A stretch of DNA of 64,000 nucleotides from Parabacteroides sp. PF5-6 (GCF_029504695.1 NZ_JAQFIN010000011.1:1-64000); one strand, 5' to 3'; positions 18,260 to 32,282 are shown, numbered from the stretch's first letter. The notes: generated by a model not told the origin, from the letters alone. Numbers and translations are program-made.

Positions 18260-19000
18260 TTAAAAATAAAACGCCATGCCCAGGTTGATCGAGAACAGGT
18301 TGATCTTGAAGTTCGCCCCACTGCTGCGCCACGAGGCTTCCTCCACCTGATTGATCGTCTGTTTGTTCCATTTGAAGTCCAATCCCAACACATCGACCGA
18401 CGCTTCGACGGCGATATAGTCGTTGATAAAGCACACCAGGCCGGGCGTCACTCCGAAGTTCAACGCGTTCTTCGTCTCGTGCACCGCTTTGGGTTCATCC
18501 CGCAATTGATTGGTTGAGTTTCCTTGGCCATAGCTGTAGGTCACACTCATCTCATTGAACAGTCCGAACCGTTTGCTATTACCCAGATTGAGGTAGGTAC
18601 GCACAAAAGCAGTGGTGAGGAAGCTATGGTTCTTCATGTGCAATTCGTCGATATCGATATTGAGGTCGTCCCCCAGGGATAAAGAGAGCTTGCCCAGATC
18701 CGTGAGTGTACGGGAGTAGCCCACACGCCCTCCGACAGCGATATTATCCCGGATAAAATAGGCTACCGTCGGGGATACCTTAAAGGAATAGCCCACCAGA
18801 TCGAGGTCTTCCAGTACGATCCATTGGTAATTATCCGCTTCATATTCCAGATAAGAGAATGAAGCGCCCGCCATCCATTGTCCTTTGGGTATAAATGTTT
18901 TTTGCTCGATTCCTCTGTCTATTTTCTCTCTCGGAGCCGCCGAAACGCTCATCAGGCAACAGCCCAATAGGAGGGCGGCTAAGATTGTTGTTTTTCTCAT
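18260..19000 (-). CDS. Outer-membrane beta-barrel protein
   Basis: 246 residues with a signal peptide ending near SVSAA. Alternating hydrophobic strands continue to a C-terminal aromatic (MAFYF), typical of eight-stranded barrels. Strand examples are WMAGASFSYLEYEADN and NIAVGGRVGYSRTL. It is embedded between two PCMD-domain lipoprotein genes with short gaps of 14 and 9 bp, so it probably works with them, perhaps as an outer-membrane anchor or channel (inference). Confidence 0.82.
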   Translation of the reverse strand: MRKTTILAALLLGCCLMSVSAAPREKIDRGIEQKTFIPKGQWMAGASFSYLEYEADNYQWIVLEDLDLVGYSFKVSPTVAYFIRDNIAVGGRVGYSRTLTDLGKLSLSLGDDLNIDIDELHMKNHSFLTTAFVRTYLNLGNSKRFGLFNEMSVTYSYGQGNSTNQLRDEPKAVHETKNALNFGVTPGLVCFINDYIAVEASVDVLGLDFKWNKQTINQVEEASWRSSGANFKINLFSINLGMAFYF

Positions 19001-19014
19001 TTATAGTTGTTTAC

Positions 19015-21219
19015 TTATTCAAAATCATCTATTTCAGTGAATGAAGCCGCGTTGTAGTCGAAATGCAGTTCGAACTCATCGAGGTATAACGTGCTGCCTA
19101 CGCCACCGGTAAAATAGTCACCGTAGCGGCTGGCCGAAGCGACGATCAGTACGTACTTGGGTATGCGGGTCACGTCGCGGTACACGATATCGATCTCAAA
19201 CGGTTCGTATGCCGTCATGGCCTCTGCCGGACTGCATTGGGAGACGTCGAGTTCGCCATACGCCAGGATCTTGTCGGAAGAGAAATCGACAAATGTTCCC
19301 GTAGTGGTATTGGCCTGGAATGGTTCATCCCAATCGGTCAAAGCAATATAGATACTACACATATCCTGTTCCCCTTCCAGCGCTTCGTACGGTGCTTTCG
19401 CCTTGTCGATCAGTTTGGGCTGATACATATAATATCCGGACAACTTGGTTGGCCTTCCGGTATATGGTTTCCCAAAATTCAGGGAAGCGCCAACGCCTTC
19501 CACACGGCCAAAGGAGCCCGTATAGATATTTCCGGCCGCAAAGGCGATCACGACATATTTGGATTCCAGTTTGGCGGCAGCCGTTCCGCCGACAATCTGA
19601 TCGTATTCCGGTGCTGTCGGGTTCACGGCACTCACGGAGTTCGCTCCGTAATTGCCCGAATCCCAGAAATTCCCTTTGCCACCGAGATACCAGCTCTTGC
19701 CACTCTGTTCCCAGTCGTCAAAATTCAGGTTGGGCACGACCGGCGTACCTGCCGTAGTGAATGCCACCGGACTACTTGCCTGCTCGCTTCCGTCGATCGT
19801 TGCCATGGTGCGGAACGCGTAGTCGGTCAGCGGTTCCAATCCGTTGATCAAAGCTTTCCAGTTGCCTTGTCCGTCGGATTGCGGAATCACGGTTTGCCAG
19901 TTCTTTTCGTCTTCATCGGCCAGGCCATATTGGAAAGACACATCCGTTCCTTCCGGGCTACAGAACCCTTCCAACACGGCAAACGTAGCCCATTTGTTGT
20001 ATTCTTTGGGCTCGAACGCCAGCAACGGCAGGTTGGGCTTGATCGTATACTGCAGATCGAGTGTTACCTCTTGCTGATAATTATCCAGGATCGCCAGCGT
20101 GATGGTATAGTCCCGTTCAGACTCTTCTTCCGGTTGCAGGTATTCGCGCGCCATCTCGGCCAGATCCAAGGTGTAGACGTATTCGTCGGTAGAGACCTGC
20201 TCTTCCGTGCCGTTGATCAACAGGCTATTGAATAGATCGCCGGACTTGAGCCCGTCGAAGATCGCCGGAAGGCCCTCCCGGGTGAACGACTCGGATAGCT
20301 TGAAATAGAGTGCTCTCAGTCCGGACTGCGTTGTGATGATCACCTGATGCGTATCGATCACATCATTGTCTTTGCGTATGTCGAGCGATGTATGGTTCGA
20401 AATCTCTCCTCCGTTCACCTGGGTAACGACTTCCACTTCCGGCTTTTTCGGTCTATCCGCCGCCGAGGTGTATCCGGGAATCAGGATCGTACATTCCACC
20501 TCCGACTCGATCTGCTCGTTGATCGTCACCTCTATATCCCCGCCGGCATTCTTTTCGCCTTCACCTTCGGGTTGCAGAGCGAATTTCAGGACGTAGTGAT
20601 AGCGCGGGCGGATGTCTTGAAACAGTTTATTGAACTGGAACTTAAGCCCGTTCGTTTTGTTGGTCAGGTTCAGGTCGACCGATAATTTGTCCGTAAAATA
20701 GAACCCGGCGCGTTTTTCCTCTTTCCCGAAGGTCAATGAGCCGGATTTCCCTTGCACCACCGCTTCATACGCGCTGAAATACTGCTCGACCGCTTCCGAG
20801 AACTCCACCGATACCTTCGTATTGGCAATCCGACATTCGACCGAAGCGTTGGTGGTCTGTCCGGAGAGGATATTCACCTCTTCCTCGCCGTAATAAAAAG
20901 GCGTATCCCATTGGCTTACCTCGTCGCTTACGGAAGAGACGACCACCGTGTAGACCCCGGCCAGAAGCGTGATGCGTTCGCCTTCGACATCCTCCCTGTA
21001 GTTCTCGAAATATTTGACTTCCTCGCCGTCTTCGTTTAGAAAGGAGACCGACAAGACTTCGTTGGTCACCGGAACACCGGCTTTGGTGTACAAGGTCTCA
21101 TTCTTCTCCACACCCAATAGAATCGTTCCTGTCGGGCATTGTCCGTTCTGTTCGTCGTCGCAACTGCAGACGATGGCCAACAGGAACAACACCAACCCAT
21201 ATAGCGCGTTTCTTTTCAT
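19015..21219 (-). CDS. DUF4493 lipoprotein with C-terminal PCMD domain
   Basis: 734 residues with lipobox AIVCSC (Cys20). Residues of about 25-240 are DUF4493-like, with FLNEDGEEVKYFENYRE, LLAGVYTVVVSS and VECRIANTKVSVEFSEAV. Middle beta domains follow, and residues of about 490-725 are PCMD (NLNFDDWEQSGKSWY, FWDSGNYG, GSTLYLDEFELHF). It thus links the DUF4493 proteins upstream to the PCMD protein downstream in the operon. It follows the next upstream gene by only 6 bp. Confidence 0.87.
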   Translation of the reverse strand: MKRNALYGLVLFLLAIVCSCDDEQNGQCPTGTILLGVEKNETLYTKAGVPVTNEVLSVSFLNEDGEEVKYFENYREDVEGERITLLAGVYTVVVSSVSDEVSQWDTPFYYGEEEVNILSGQTTNASVECRIANTKVSVEFSEAVEQYFSAYEAVVQGKSGSLTFGKEEKRAGFYFTDKLSVDLNLTNKTNGLKFQFNKLFQDIRPRYHYVLKFALQPEGEGEKNAGGDIEVTINEQIESEVECTILIPGYTSAADRPKKPEVEVVTQVNGGEISNHTSLDIRKDNDVIDTHQVIITTQSGLRALYFKLSESFTREGLPAIFDGLKSGDLFNSLLINGTEEQVSTDEYVYTLDLAEMAREYLQPEEESERDYTITLAILDNYQQEVTLDLQYTIKPNLPLLAFEPKEYNKWATFAVLEGFCSPEGTDVSFQYGLADEDEKNWQTVIPQSDGQGNWKALINGLEPLTDYAFRTMATIDGSEQASSPVAFTTAGTPVVPNLNFDDWEQSGKSWYLGGKGNFWDSGNYGANSVSAVNPTAPEYDQIVGGTAAAKLESKYVVIAFAAGNIYTGSFGRVEGVGASLNFGKPYTGRPTKLSGYYMYQPKLIDKAKAPYEALEGEQDMCSIYIALTDWDEPFQANTTTGTFVDFSSDKILAYGELDVSQCSPAEAMTAYEPFEIDIVYRDVTRIPKYVLIVASASRYGDYFTGGVGSTLYLDEFELHFDYNAASFTEIDDFE

Positions 21220-21225
21220 CTTTCC

Positions 21226-22581
21226 CTACGTCAGTTTAATCGTTAATGTTTTTGTTACGGATTGTCCTTCCTGATCCACTACGGTCAGTTTGAAGTTGTA
21301 TGACCCACTGCCGAACACCGCGATCATCGGCACAAAATCGCTGATGTCGAACACGTTGGAATACGCATCCTGGGGTTTCGACAGGTTGACTGCCGCCAGC
21401 ATCTCTTCCTGTGTGGCCGTCAGGTTCATCATATCGAATGGCTTATCCAATTCCATCGCTTCCAGGGCTTCGATAAAGTCGCCCGCCGAAGAGGTGATCT
21501 GGATATATAAGTTCTTCAATCCGTTCGGACTATTGATATTCAGCTTGACTGTAGCCCCACTTCTGGCTTCGTCTACCGTCATGCTGATGGGTGCCGACAG
21601 TCCGTTACCACTGATCGAAGGCGCGTTATTCTCGTTTCCACCCGGGTTATCACTTCCCCCTTCTTCGGGTTCGATAAAGTCGGAAGGAATTTCGATCACA
21701 TATTCCCGTTCGATCAGCGAGACATCCACTTTGATGGTCGGGACCGCAGTCCCTTCGGTCTCTTCCGGGTCGGGATCGGGGTTTGGATCGGGATTGTCCG
21801 GGTTATCCGGGTTATCCGGATTATCCGGGTTTGTCGGTTCCTGCGGTTCGAGGCTTTCGAGGATATCCAGATTCACCAATATATTATTGTGTTCATTCAA
21901 TAAATCATTGGAATACAAGTTGGTCGAATAGGTCAACGACTTTCCTTCCGCCGTGGTCACATGGATGATAAAGTCCAGTTGCTGGCTTTCCTTGAAGTAG
22001 GCGGTACGCGTGTCCTGGTGTTTCTGCGTGAGGATGCCCCGGCCGTTGGTCAGGATAATGGTATAATTGGGCCAGAAGTTCTTCAGGAAATCTTCGGATA
22101 CCGCTATCGAGATCTTTTTATTGGCCAGCCCACAATCCATGGTCACGGTAGAGATCTCCTTCGCATTGACGGTGATCGTGCCTGTGCCTTCGTAATACGG
22201 TGCGTCGAATGCCGCCTCTTGCAGCTCTCCCAACGCGGCTTTCACGGTGTACGTGCCCTCATCCAGCATCAGTACAGTGCCTTGCGCCAGCATCTCCCGG
22301 TAACTGTTGAAGTAATGCACCCGCGTTCCGCTCGCATCGTAGATGGAGATGGTAAAATCATCGGGCGATAGCTGTTCCGCCTCCTCCGCTGCTCCCGACT
22401 TCAGGGTCACAGGCGCTTCCCGCAAGGGATTGAGCGTGAGCTGAAGAGCTCCCTGCGCACCTGTCATCTGCGCCGAACCGGGTGTTTCGGTTTTGCCTCT
22501 CAGCTCTTTTTCCATCTCGCAGGAGGTATTGAAGAACAAAGTTCCCGCGAGGAGTATAGTCAGTATAGAACGTTTTTTCAT
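21226..22581 (-). CDS. DUF4493 lipoprotein with Asn-Pro-Asp repeat linker
   Basis: 451 residues with a signal ending FFNTSC (Cys21). DUF4493 pattern: YFNSYREML, LDEGTYTVKAA, DAPYYEGTGTITV and MDCGLANKKISIAVSEDF. A linker near residue 255 repeats N-P-D about six times and then D-P-N-P-D-P-D, a low-complexity surface spacer encoded by near-identical 9-bp units. The C-terminal 180 residues form another beta domain ending SVTKTLTIKL. Third gene of the operon. Confidence 0.83.
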   Translation of the reverse strand: MKKRSILTILLAGTLFFNTSCEMEKELRGKTETPGSAQMTGAQGALQLTLNPLREAPVTLKSGAAEEAEQLSPDDFTISIYDASGTRVHYFNSYREMLAQGTVLMLDEGTYTVKAALGELQEAAFDAPYYEGTGTITVNAKEISTVTMDCGLANKKISIAVSEDFLKNFWPNYTIILTNGRGILTQKHQDTRTAYFKESQQLDFIIHVTTAEGKSLTYSTNLYSNDLLNEHNNILVNLDILESLEPQEPTNPDNPDNPDNPDNPDPNPDPDPEETEGTAVPTIKVDVSLIEREYVIEIPSDFIEPEEGGSDNPGGNENNAPSISGNGLSAPISMTVDEARSGATVKLNINSPNGLKNLYIQITSSAGDFIEALEAMELDKPFDMMNLTATQEEMLAAVNLSKPQDAYSNVFDISDFVPMIAVFGSGSYNFKLTVVDQEGQSVTKTLTIKLT

Positions 22582-22599
22582 CTGTCGTACTTGTTTGAA

Positions 22600-23364
22600 T
22601 TAAAGCGATTTGCCAACGATCTTTTCGGTGTCGATCGTGATCATGAAATACTCTCCCTTGAATGGGCCATCGCCATTGAAGTCCGGATCTTCTCCCTCCC
22701 GGTTGAAATAATAGACGCGGGCAGTAGAGGCATCGCCGTTCTTCGGCGTACATTCGATCGTCACTTTCAGGTACAGGCAGTCGTTGGTGAAATAGATCCG
22801 GCTGGGGCTATGCTTTATCAGGACGGCGGAGATACCGGTATCCTGCTCGACGGTGATCTGATAGATGTCGGCGAAGAAATTGCGGAAAGCATCGGTCAAT
22901 ATGATCTCTACCCCCAGACTTTCATACCGGCATTCGACTGTTGCCTGACTGATCGAATGGGCTTCGATCCGCAGGTCCGTCGATCCGCAGAAATAAGGCA
23001 TGTCCATCACCGGATCCGGATCGCACGAGAACGCTTTGACCGTATACTCGCCAACAGGCAGTTCCAGCGGTGTGCCTTCGGCCTGCATATCGGTAAAGGT
23101 TTCAAACCGTTTGTAGTAGTTGTCTTCCCCCTTTTTATAGATCTCGATCACGAAATCTGCCGGATCGATCAGGGTGAAGTCGGCCGCTTTGCTGATCACG
23201 ATCGGCTCGGAAGGATCGAGCGCCGGCAGTTGCAGGCGCAGTCCGCCTTTGTCGGGACCCGAGAAGGTGAACGCTTCGTCGGAGTCCGCCCCACAGGAAG
23301 AAAGGCAGAACCCGGCCAGGATCAGGCAGAGGCAGCGCGTGATTGTTTGTTTATTTATTTTCAT
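22600..23364 (-). CDS. Short DUF4493 lipoprotein
   Basis: 254 residues with lipobox FCLSSC (Cys24). It consists almost entirely of one DUF4493 unit: FETFTDMQAEGTPLELPVGEYTVKA, DMPYFCGSTDLRI and ATVECRYESLGVEIIL. It lacks the extra C-terminal domains of its three paralogues, so it may be the minimal form. Its ATG overlaps the stop of the upstream 864-residue gene by one base (TAATG), which implies coupled translation. Confidence 0.82.
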   Translation of the reverse strand: MKINKQTITRCLCLILAGFCLSSCGADSDEAFTFSGPDKGGLRLQLPALDPSEPIVISKAADFTLIDPADFVIEIYKKGEDNYYKRFETFTDMQAEGTPLELPVGEYTVKAFSCDPDPVMDMPYFCGSTDLRIEAHSISQATVECRYESLGVEIILTDAFRNFFADIYQITVEQDTGISAVLIKHSPSRIYFTNDCLYLKVTIECTPKNGDASTARVYYFNREGEDPDFNGDGPFKGEYFMITIDTEKIVGKSL

Positions 23365-25958
23365 TATTCCGCGTAGTTTAATGTGACATTATCAATTTTG
23401 AGCGTGCTGCCGGCATTGACATTGCTCAGATTCTCAAACGTTCCCGGGTATGCAGCCGCAGCCGCTGTGGCACTTGCTTTGGGAACGCTGATTTTCTGTC
23501 CGGCGGTGGTGCCAAAATCAGATTCTTTATCAGAGGAGGCAAAGAAGATCTTGATTGCCGTTGCTTTCAAAGCCGTTTCTGTGTACGTGATAGGCAGCGT
23601 ACATAACGTATAGTCTGTTGCTGCACCGGCCGAAACAGGACGTGATCCCGTGCCGATAACTTCATCTCCCGCATAGACAAGGACATCCGAGATAAAGGTC
23701 TCATCACCGAAAGCGCTATAGACATATTCAAAGGAAACACTGGAAGGACGGGAATTATGATTCTTCTCATAGACTAACTCACCTCTTGCTCTTCCATTTG
23801 CAACACTGGTATCGATCGATCGGATAACCGCTGCGAATTGATTTGTCTCATCCCGGTTTTCATAGACCACAGTCGGGAAACACCCTTTGGGAAGATTTGC
23901 AGCGGATAAATCGGAGAAAGGCGCTCCTGCCGTTACACTATTATTGGTTTTCCAGTAGCTGATATCCGCCGTACTGTTCAGGATAGGGAAAGGAATATAT
24001 TTAGAGGCAATCCCAAGGAACGTACATTTTGTATTACTCAAGTACCAGGTATTCATATCTCCGTACATCACCTGCGCGTTCTCTTCCGTGGTAAACGATT
24101 CGGTCACCGCTGTACTGCCGGATATCGCTTTGAGATAGTATGTCTTGCCGGGCGTCAGGTTATTAACCGGTAGATAGGCTTTGCCATCGCTGACCGTATA
24201 ATCCGTCTGATCGGCAAAGGTTATATTGTCTTCCGACAGCGCCAGTGCGATCTCCGATTGGTTTCCTTCCGTCAATCCGTGTACCTCGACAATGGCGCGC
24301 GCTTTCCATGCCCAGACTTCCGGGGCGGGGATGACGATCTCAACAAACGGAGTCACCGCGACGGAGAAGCGCATCGGGCTATCCTGGAATGCTTCATCGA
24401 CCTGGTCGGTCGCCTGTATGGCAAACGTATAGTCCGCATTCAGGCCAAAACCTCCGGCTTCGAGGTGTTGGGTGAACGATTTGCCGAACTTTAATTGATC
24501 ATCTTCAAAGACAATACCTTCCGGCAGTTCGTCTGAGCCGAGGGAATAGTTTCCGATCTGTTCGCCATCGCGATAGATTTCAAGCGTTGCCTTTTGTATT
24601 CCGGCATCCGTATCGAACGCGACTTCGATATCCTGCGACAGTCCCTTCTTCTCCATCACCGTATAATCCTGGAGATTGGTGGCGGTCAAACGAGAAGGGC
24701 CTACGGCATTGGGCTTCACCGTGAGCGTTGTCGTATCCGAGGAGTTCGGATTGATCGGTAAGGCATCGATGATATATAAGCTGTACGTATATTCCACTTC
24801 CTGCTTCGAAGGCGGCAGTGAAGCCAGTGCCCGGGTGAAATGGATGCGTCCGTTTTTGATGCCCGCAAGGGTGTTATGTTCTTTGTCATTCGCCTGGTCG
24901 GTGAAACGGATACCCATCGCCTGCGCGGCAGCGGCTCCTTCCGGCTGGGCCAGATCATATTCCTCGGTCACCGTCTCGCCATTGGCTTTGCAGCCGACCT
25001 GCAAGATCGCACTGGCTACGGAAGCCGGCACGATATAGTCCAGGTAATAGTGCTCGTCGGCTTTCTGCAGCGTGCGGTAGGTGATATCACTAAGCATCAG
25101 CTCGAACTTCTCTTTCCCCCAGGTCGGCTTGTCTACCTCTTCATACGAATAAGAAGGAATATCCATATCGAGGATAACCTCGTCCAGGTCGTTGTTCAAC
25201 GTCACGACCAGGCCGATACCATTGATCGCCTCACCATCGGTCTTGAACAACAGATGCACATTCTGACGCGGTTCGATCGGGATGGCCGACGGTTTATAAT
25301 AATAGGTATTGGGATCGTCCAGGCGTTGAAGCTCGAGAATGATCTCCAGCTCCGTGCCGCCCGCGTCCGAACGGAAATAAGCCGCTCGTTCTTCCTTTTG
25401 CCCCACGGTAAGCGTATCCGTCAGATACGGTGTCAGGAAATGCACGGCATAGGTGGGGTAGGCTTCCAGGAAATCTTCCTCGAAATCCACCGTCACCCGC
25501 GTGTTCGCCAGCCGGCAAACAACTTCAATAGGTGTGCGCATCTCACTCTCGATCGCGAAATTCATTTGCCCTTCAAAATAGGGACTGAGGAATGCTCCGG
25601 CTACGTTTTCCCCTTTGTGCGCCTTCAGCGTATAGGCACCGGCTTCCAACAAAATCTCTTCGGGCATCTCCGCGTAGGTGGCGTAGTCTTTGTGTGTACC
25701 CTCTTCCTGCAAGATACTGACGGCATAGTTGGCGGGATCCAAAAAGTCTTGAAACTCATCGGATACGGCTTTCGTCGAAACACTTTGCCGGAAAGTGGTA
25801 TCGGTATGCAACGCCAGCGTCAATCGTCCCGGTTGCCCGGAGGATCGACCCGAATCGTCGCTACAAGAAAATAAACCGGCAAGCCAAAACGCCATAGTCA
25901 GTAGAGGTATCGTCTTTTTTATCGCTGTCCGGATATGTGTTGGTCTTCGTTTTTCCAT
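23364..25958 (-). CDS. Large DUF4493 lipoprotein, first gene of the surface operon
   Basis: 864 residues. A basic N-terminus and hydrophobic stretch end at LFSC (Cys32). DUF4493 signatures are YATYAEMPEEILLEAGAYTLKA, SPYFEGQMNF and VVCRLANTRVTVDFEEDF. Several Ig/fibronectin-like domains follow. The last 220 residues end with STLKIDNVTLNYAE, which parallels the STLYLDEFEL ending of the PCMD paralogues, so a diverged PCMD-like jelly roll is inferred. A promoter lies 23 bp upstream. Confidence 0.83.
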   Translation of the reverse strand: MEKRRPTHIRTAIKKTIPLLTMAFWLAGLFSCSDDSGRSSGQPGRLTLALHTDTTFRQSVSTKAVSDEFQDFLDPANYAVSILQEEGTHKDYATYAEMPEEILLEAGAYTLKAHKGENVAGAFLSPYFEGQMNFAIESEMRTPIEVVCRLANTRVTVDFEEDFLEAYPTYAVHFLTPYLTDTLTVGQKEERAAYFRSDAGGTELEIILELQRLDDPNTYYYKPSAIPIEPRQNVHLLFKTDGEAINGIGLVVTLNNDLDEVILDMDIPSYSYEEVDKPTWGKEKFELMLSDITYRTLQKADEHYYLDYIVPASVASAILQVGCKANGETVTEEYDLAQPEGAAAAQAMGIRFTDQANDKEHNTLAGIKNGRIHFTRALASLPPSKQEVEYTYSLYIIDALPINPNSSDTTTLTVKPNAVGPSRLTATNLQDYTVMEKKGLSQDIEVAFDTDAGIQKATLEIYRDGEQIGNYSLGSDELPEGIVFEDDQLKFGKSFTQHLEAGGFGLNADYTFAIQATDQVDEAFQDSPMRFSVAVTPFVEIVIPAPEVWAWKARAIVEVHGLTEGNQSEIALALSEDNITFADQTDYTVSDGKAYLPVNNLTPGKTYYLKAISGSTAVTESFTTEENAQVMYGDMNTWYLSNTKCTFLGIASKYIPFPILNSTADISYWKTNNSVTAGAPFSDLSAANLPKGCFPTVVYENRDETNQFAAVIRSIDTSVANGRARGELVYEKNHNSRPSSVSFEYVYSAFGDETFISDVLVYAGDEVIGTGSRPVSAGAATDYTLCTLPITYTETALKATAIKIFFASSDKESDFGTTAGQKISVPKASATAAAAAYPGTFENLSNVNAGSTLKIDNVTLNYAE

Positions 25959-25980
25959 TGTGCGTAGTCTATAAATCGTG

Positions 25981-26012
25981 CAAAAGTAGACCGAAAATCA
26001 ATGTCAAACAAG
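25981..26012 (-). promoter_or_regulatory. Promoter of the DUF4493/PCMD operon
   Basis: On the minus strand a -7 box TACTTTTG (25988 to 25981) matches TAnnTTTG. A CTTG -33 element lies 20 bp upstream (26012 to 26009), the spacing typical of Bacteroidetes promoters. The ATG follows 23 bp downstream. Confidence 0.65.
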
Positions 26013-26105
26013 GTAAAAAGAGTTAAGAGACCTTTCCACCTTTAAGATAGACCAAGATATTCTTTGTTTGGGAGAATCTCCCTGAGGCTTGTGCCATCCG
26101 GTGTT

Positions 26106-29936
<3,831 letters not shown>

Positions 29937-29960
29937 TCACCGCCACAATCCCCCTTTTTC

Positions 29961-30019
29961 AAAACATTACGCTTTGGTTGAAAAAACATTGCGCTTTGGT
30001 TGACCAAAGTGCGATGTTT
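29961..30019. repeat. 22-bp tandem dyad array E
   Basis: Two 22-bp units (AAAACATTACGCTTTGGTTG plus AA, and a near copy) start at 29961 and 29983. They are followed by an inverted half unit (CCAAAGTGCGATGTTT), so the second unit and the half unit form an imperfect hairpin. The array lies between the divergent GH2 and rocD genes. Confidence 0.7.
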
Positions 30020-30115
30020 AATTTGGGTATCGTTTTTTTGGCTTAGACCGTATCTCGGCGTAATACCTGCTTCTTAACATATTCTTTTCTATATCAACTT
30101 GTCAACTTGATTTCG

Positions 30116-30123
30116 TAGATTTG
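30116..30123 (+). promoter_or_regulatory. Promoter -7 box for rocD-rocF
   Basis: TAGATTTG matches TAnnTTTG, 56 bp before the rocD start. Upstream TTG triplets are present but not at the preferred spacing. Confidence 0.5.
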
Positions 30124-30179
30124 CCGTGTAGATGGCGGCTGACGCTTACATTTTGCTAATTTACTAAATCTATAACGCT

Positions 30180-31385
30180 ATGATGCCAAAAGAGTACATT
30201 GCTCGGGAAGAGAAATTCGGAGCACACAATTACCATCCGCTACCGGTGGTATTGGAAAAAGGAGAAGGAGTATTTGTATGGGATGTGGAGGGGAAACGGT
30301 ATTTCGATTTTCTCTCCGGCTATTCAGCCCTGAGCCAGGGGCATTGTCATCCTAAGATTATTGAGGCTTTACATCGACAGGCTGATCAATTGACGCTGGT
30401 GTCGCGGGCCTTTTATTCCGATGCGCTGGGTGAGTTTATGGAGTTTGCCTGCCGCTTTTTCGGTTATGACAAATTGCTGCCGATGAATACCGGAGCTGAG
30501 GCGGTGGAAACAGCCCTGAAGTTGGCGCGTCGCTGGGGCTATCGCCGGAAGAATATTCCACCGGAGAAAGCGAAGATCGTGGTTTGCAGTGAGAACTTCC
30601 ACGGCCGTACGGTCACGATCATTTCGATGAGTACCGATCCGTCGTCTTATGCCGACTTTGGCCCGTATACGCCGGGCTTCATCAAAATCCCATATAATAA
30701 TGTCGAAGCTTTGGAAGAGGCCTTGAAAGATCCCGAGGTGGTGGGTTTCTTATTGGAACCGATCCAGGGAGAGGCCGGAGTGGTTGTTCCCGACGAGGGT
30801 TACCTGCGCCGTTGTTATGACCTTTGCAAACAACATCAGGTATTGTTTATGGCCGATGAGATTCAAACGGGTATCGGTCGTACCGGACGTATGTTCGCCT
30901 GTGATTATGAAGCTGTCCGTCCGGATCTTCTGATCCTGGGCAAAGCGTTGTCGGGAGGCGTACTGCCGGTTTCCGCCGTACTGGCCGACGACGAGGTGAT
31001 GTTGACGATCCAGCCGGGCGAGCATGGCTCGACGTACGGGGGTAATCCGTTGGCAGCCAAGGTCGCCATTGCCGCTCTCGAGGTTGTCAAAGACGAAAAG
31101 TTGGCGGAGAACAGCTATGAGATGGGAGTCTTGTTTCGCGATGCCATGGAAAAACTGCATCACCCGATGATCAAACAGGTACGCGGGAAAGGATTATTGA
31201 ACGCCGTTGTGACCGAACCCAAAGGAGGGAAGACCGCCTGGGATATCTGTCTGGCTTTGAAAGAAAACGGCTTGCTGGCCAAACCCACGCACGATCATAT
31301 TATCCGTTTTACCCCACCGTTGGTCATCACCCGCGAGCAGATGCTGGAAGCGATTGAGATCATTCGAAACACTTTTGAGTCATGA
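30180..31385 (+). CDS. rocD: Ornithine--oxo-acid aminotransferase
   Basis: 401 residues, the family's length. It transfers the delta-amino group of ornithine to 2-oxoglutarate, giving glutamate-5-semialdehyde. Class III aminotransferase features are [19 protein letters not shown] near residue 105, the PLP-contact [12 protein letters not shown] near 226 and the Schiff-base lysine Lys255 in [10 protein letters not shown]. The stop overlaps the arginase start by 4 bp (ATGA), so both are co-translated. Together they convert arginine through ornithine toward glutamate or proline. Confidence 0.95.
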   Translation: MMPKEYIAREEKFGAHNYHPLPVVLEKGEGVFVWDVEGKRYFDFLSGYSALSQGHCHPKIIEALHRQADQLTLVSRAFYSDALGEFMEFACRFFGYDKLLPMNTGAEAVETALKLARRWGYRRKNIPPEKAKIVVCSENFHGRTVTIISMSTDPSSYADFGPYTPGFIKIPYNNVEALEEALKDPEVVGFLLEPIQGEAGVVVPDEGYLRRCYDLCKQHQVLFMADEIQTGIGRTGRMFACDYEAVRPDLLILGKALSGGVLPVSAVLADDEVMLTIQPGEHGSTYGGNPLAAKVAIAALEVVKDEKLAENSYEMGVLFRDAMEKLHHPMIKQVRGKGLLNAVVTEPKGGKTAWDICLALKENGLLAKPTHDHIIRFTPPLVITREQMLEAIEIIRNTFES

Positions 31386-32278
31386 AAGTAAACGTGATAG
31401 GCGTCCCCTTGAACCTGGGGTGCGACCGGGAAGGGGTAGAGAAGGCTCCCAACCATTTACGCGAAAGAGGATTGATGGACATTATCCGTCGGCACGGGCA
31501 TCGGGCGTTTGACCTGGGCAATCTCTATGTGCCGACAGTCAGCAAAGAAGATAAATTCGCCCGCAGCAAGAGCATGAAATACCTGGATGCGATCGTGGAG
31601 GTAAACAATAACCTGGCCGAACTGGTCTATGATACCCTGCGTGGGGGGGCTTTCCCTTTGGTGGTCGGAGGCGATCATTCGTTGGGGTTGGGAAGCGCGT
31701 CCGGTGTAGGTAAATGTTACGATGACTTCGGCATTATCTGGCTCGACGCCCATGGCGATATCAATACGAACGAGACCTCTCCAAGCGGTAATATTCATGG
31801 CATGCCGCTCAGCGCTTTGATGGGGATGGGTAGTGAAGAACTGGTCAATGTCTATGCCCCCGGCAATAAGGTGCATCCGGAGAATGTCTTTCTGGTGGGT
31901 ACGCGTAGCCTCGATGAAGGCGAACTGGAACTGATCAACCGCGAACGCCTCAGTATCTATCCGATGGAAGTGATCCGCCGCGAAGGTATGGCCTTTGTCG
32001 CCGATGATATCCGCCGCAAGCTCAAAGCCCGCAAGATCCGCAACGTGCATTTCAGTATCGATGTCGACAGCATCGACCCCACGTATGCGCCCGGCACAGG
32101 CACACGCGTACCCGAAGGCCTTACCCCCGATGAATTCAAAGACTTCGTCGACCGTATCCTGGCCACCAACCTGATCAAGTCCATGGACCTGGTCGAGCTC
32201 AACCCCGAACTGGATCTGCACGAAGCCACCACCAACCTCTGCCTGGATATTATTGACTATATGGCGGAGAGGATCTGA
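31382..32278 (+). CDS. rocF: Arginase
   Basis: 298 residues. It hydrolyses arginine to ornithine and urea at a binuclear manganese site. Metal-binding motifs are GGDHSLGLG (near 98), DAHGDIN (near 122) and SIDVDSIDP (near 222), with [12 protein letters not shown] after the last. Length and motifs favour arginase over agmatinase, and the ATGA overlap with rocD supports that reading because ornithine is the shared intermediate. No urease gene is in the window. Confidence 0.93.
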   Translation: MKVNVIGVPLNLGCDREGVEKAPNHLRERGLMDIIRRHGHRAFDLGNLYVPTVSKEDKFARSKSMKYLDAIVEVNNNLAELVYDTLRGGAFPLVVGGDHSLGLGSASGVGKCYDDFGIIWLDAHGDINTNETSPSGNIHGMPLSALMGMGSEELVNVYAPGNKVHPENVFLVGTRSLDEGELELINRERLSIYPMEVIRREGMAFVADDIRRKLKARKIRNVHFSIDVDSIDPTYAPGTGTRVPEGLTPDEFKDFVDRILATNLIKSMDLVELNPELDLHEATTNLCLDIIDYMAERI

Positions 32279-32282
32279 TAAT

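Noticed and set aside
21780-21835. Tandem 9-bp units in the DUF4493 gene as a possible non-coding repeat
   Set aside because: They are in frame and encode the Asn-Pro-Asp linker, a normal low-complexity surface spacer; copy-number variation is possible but not shown.
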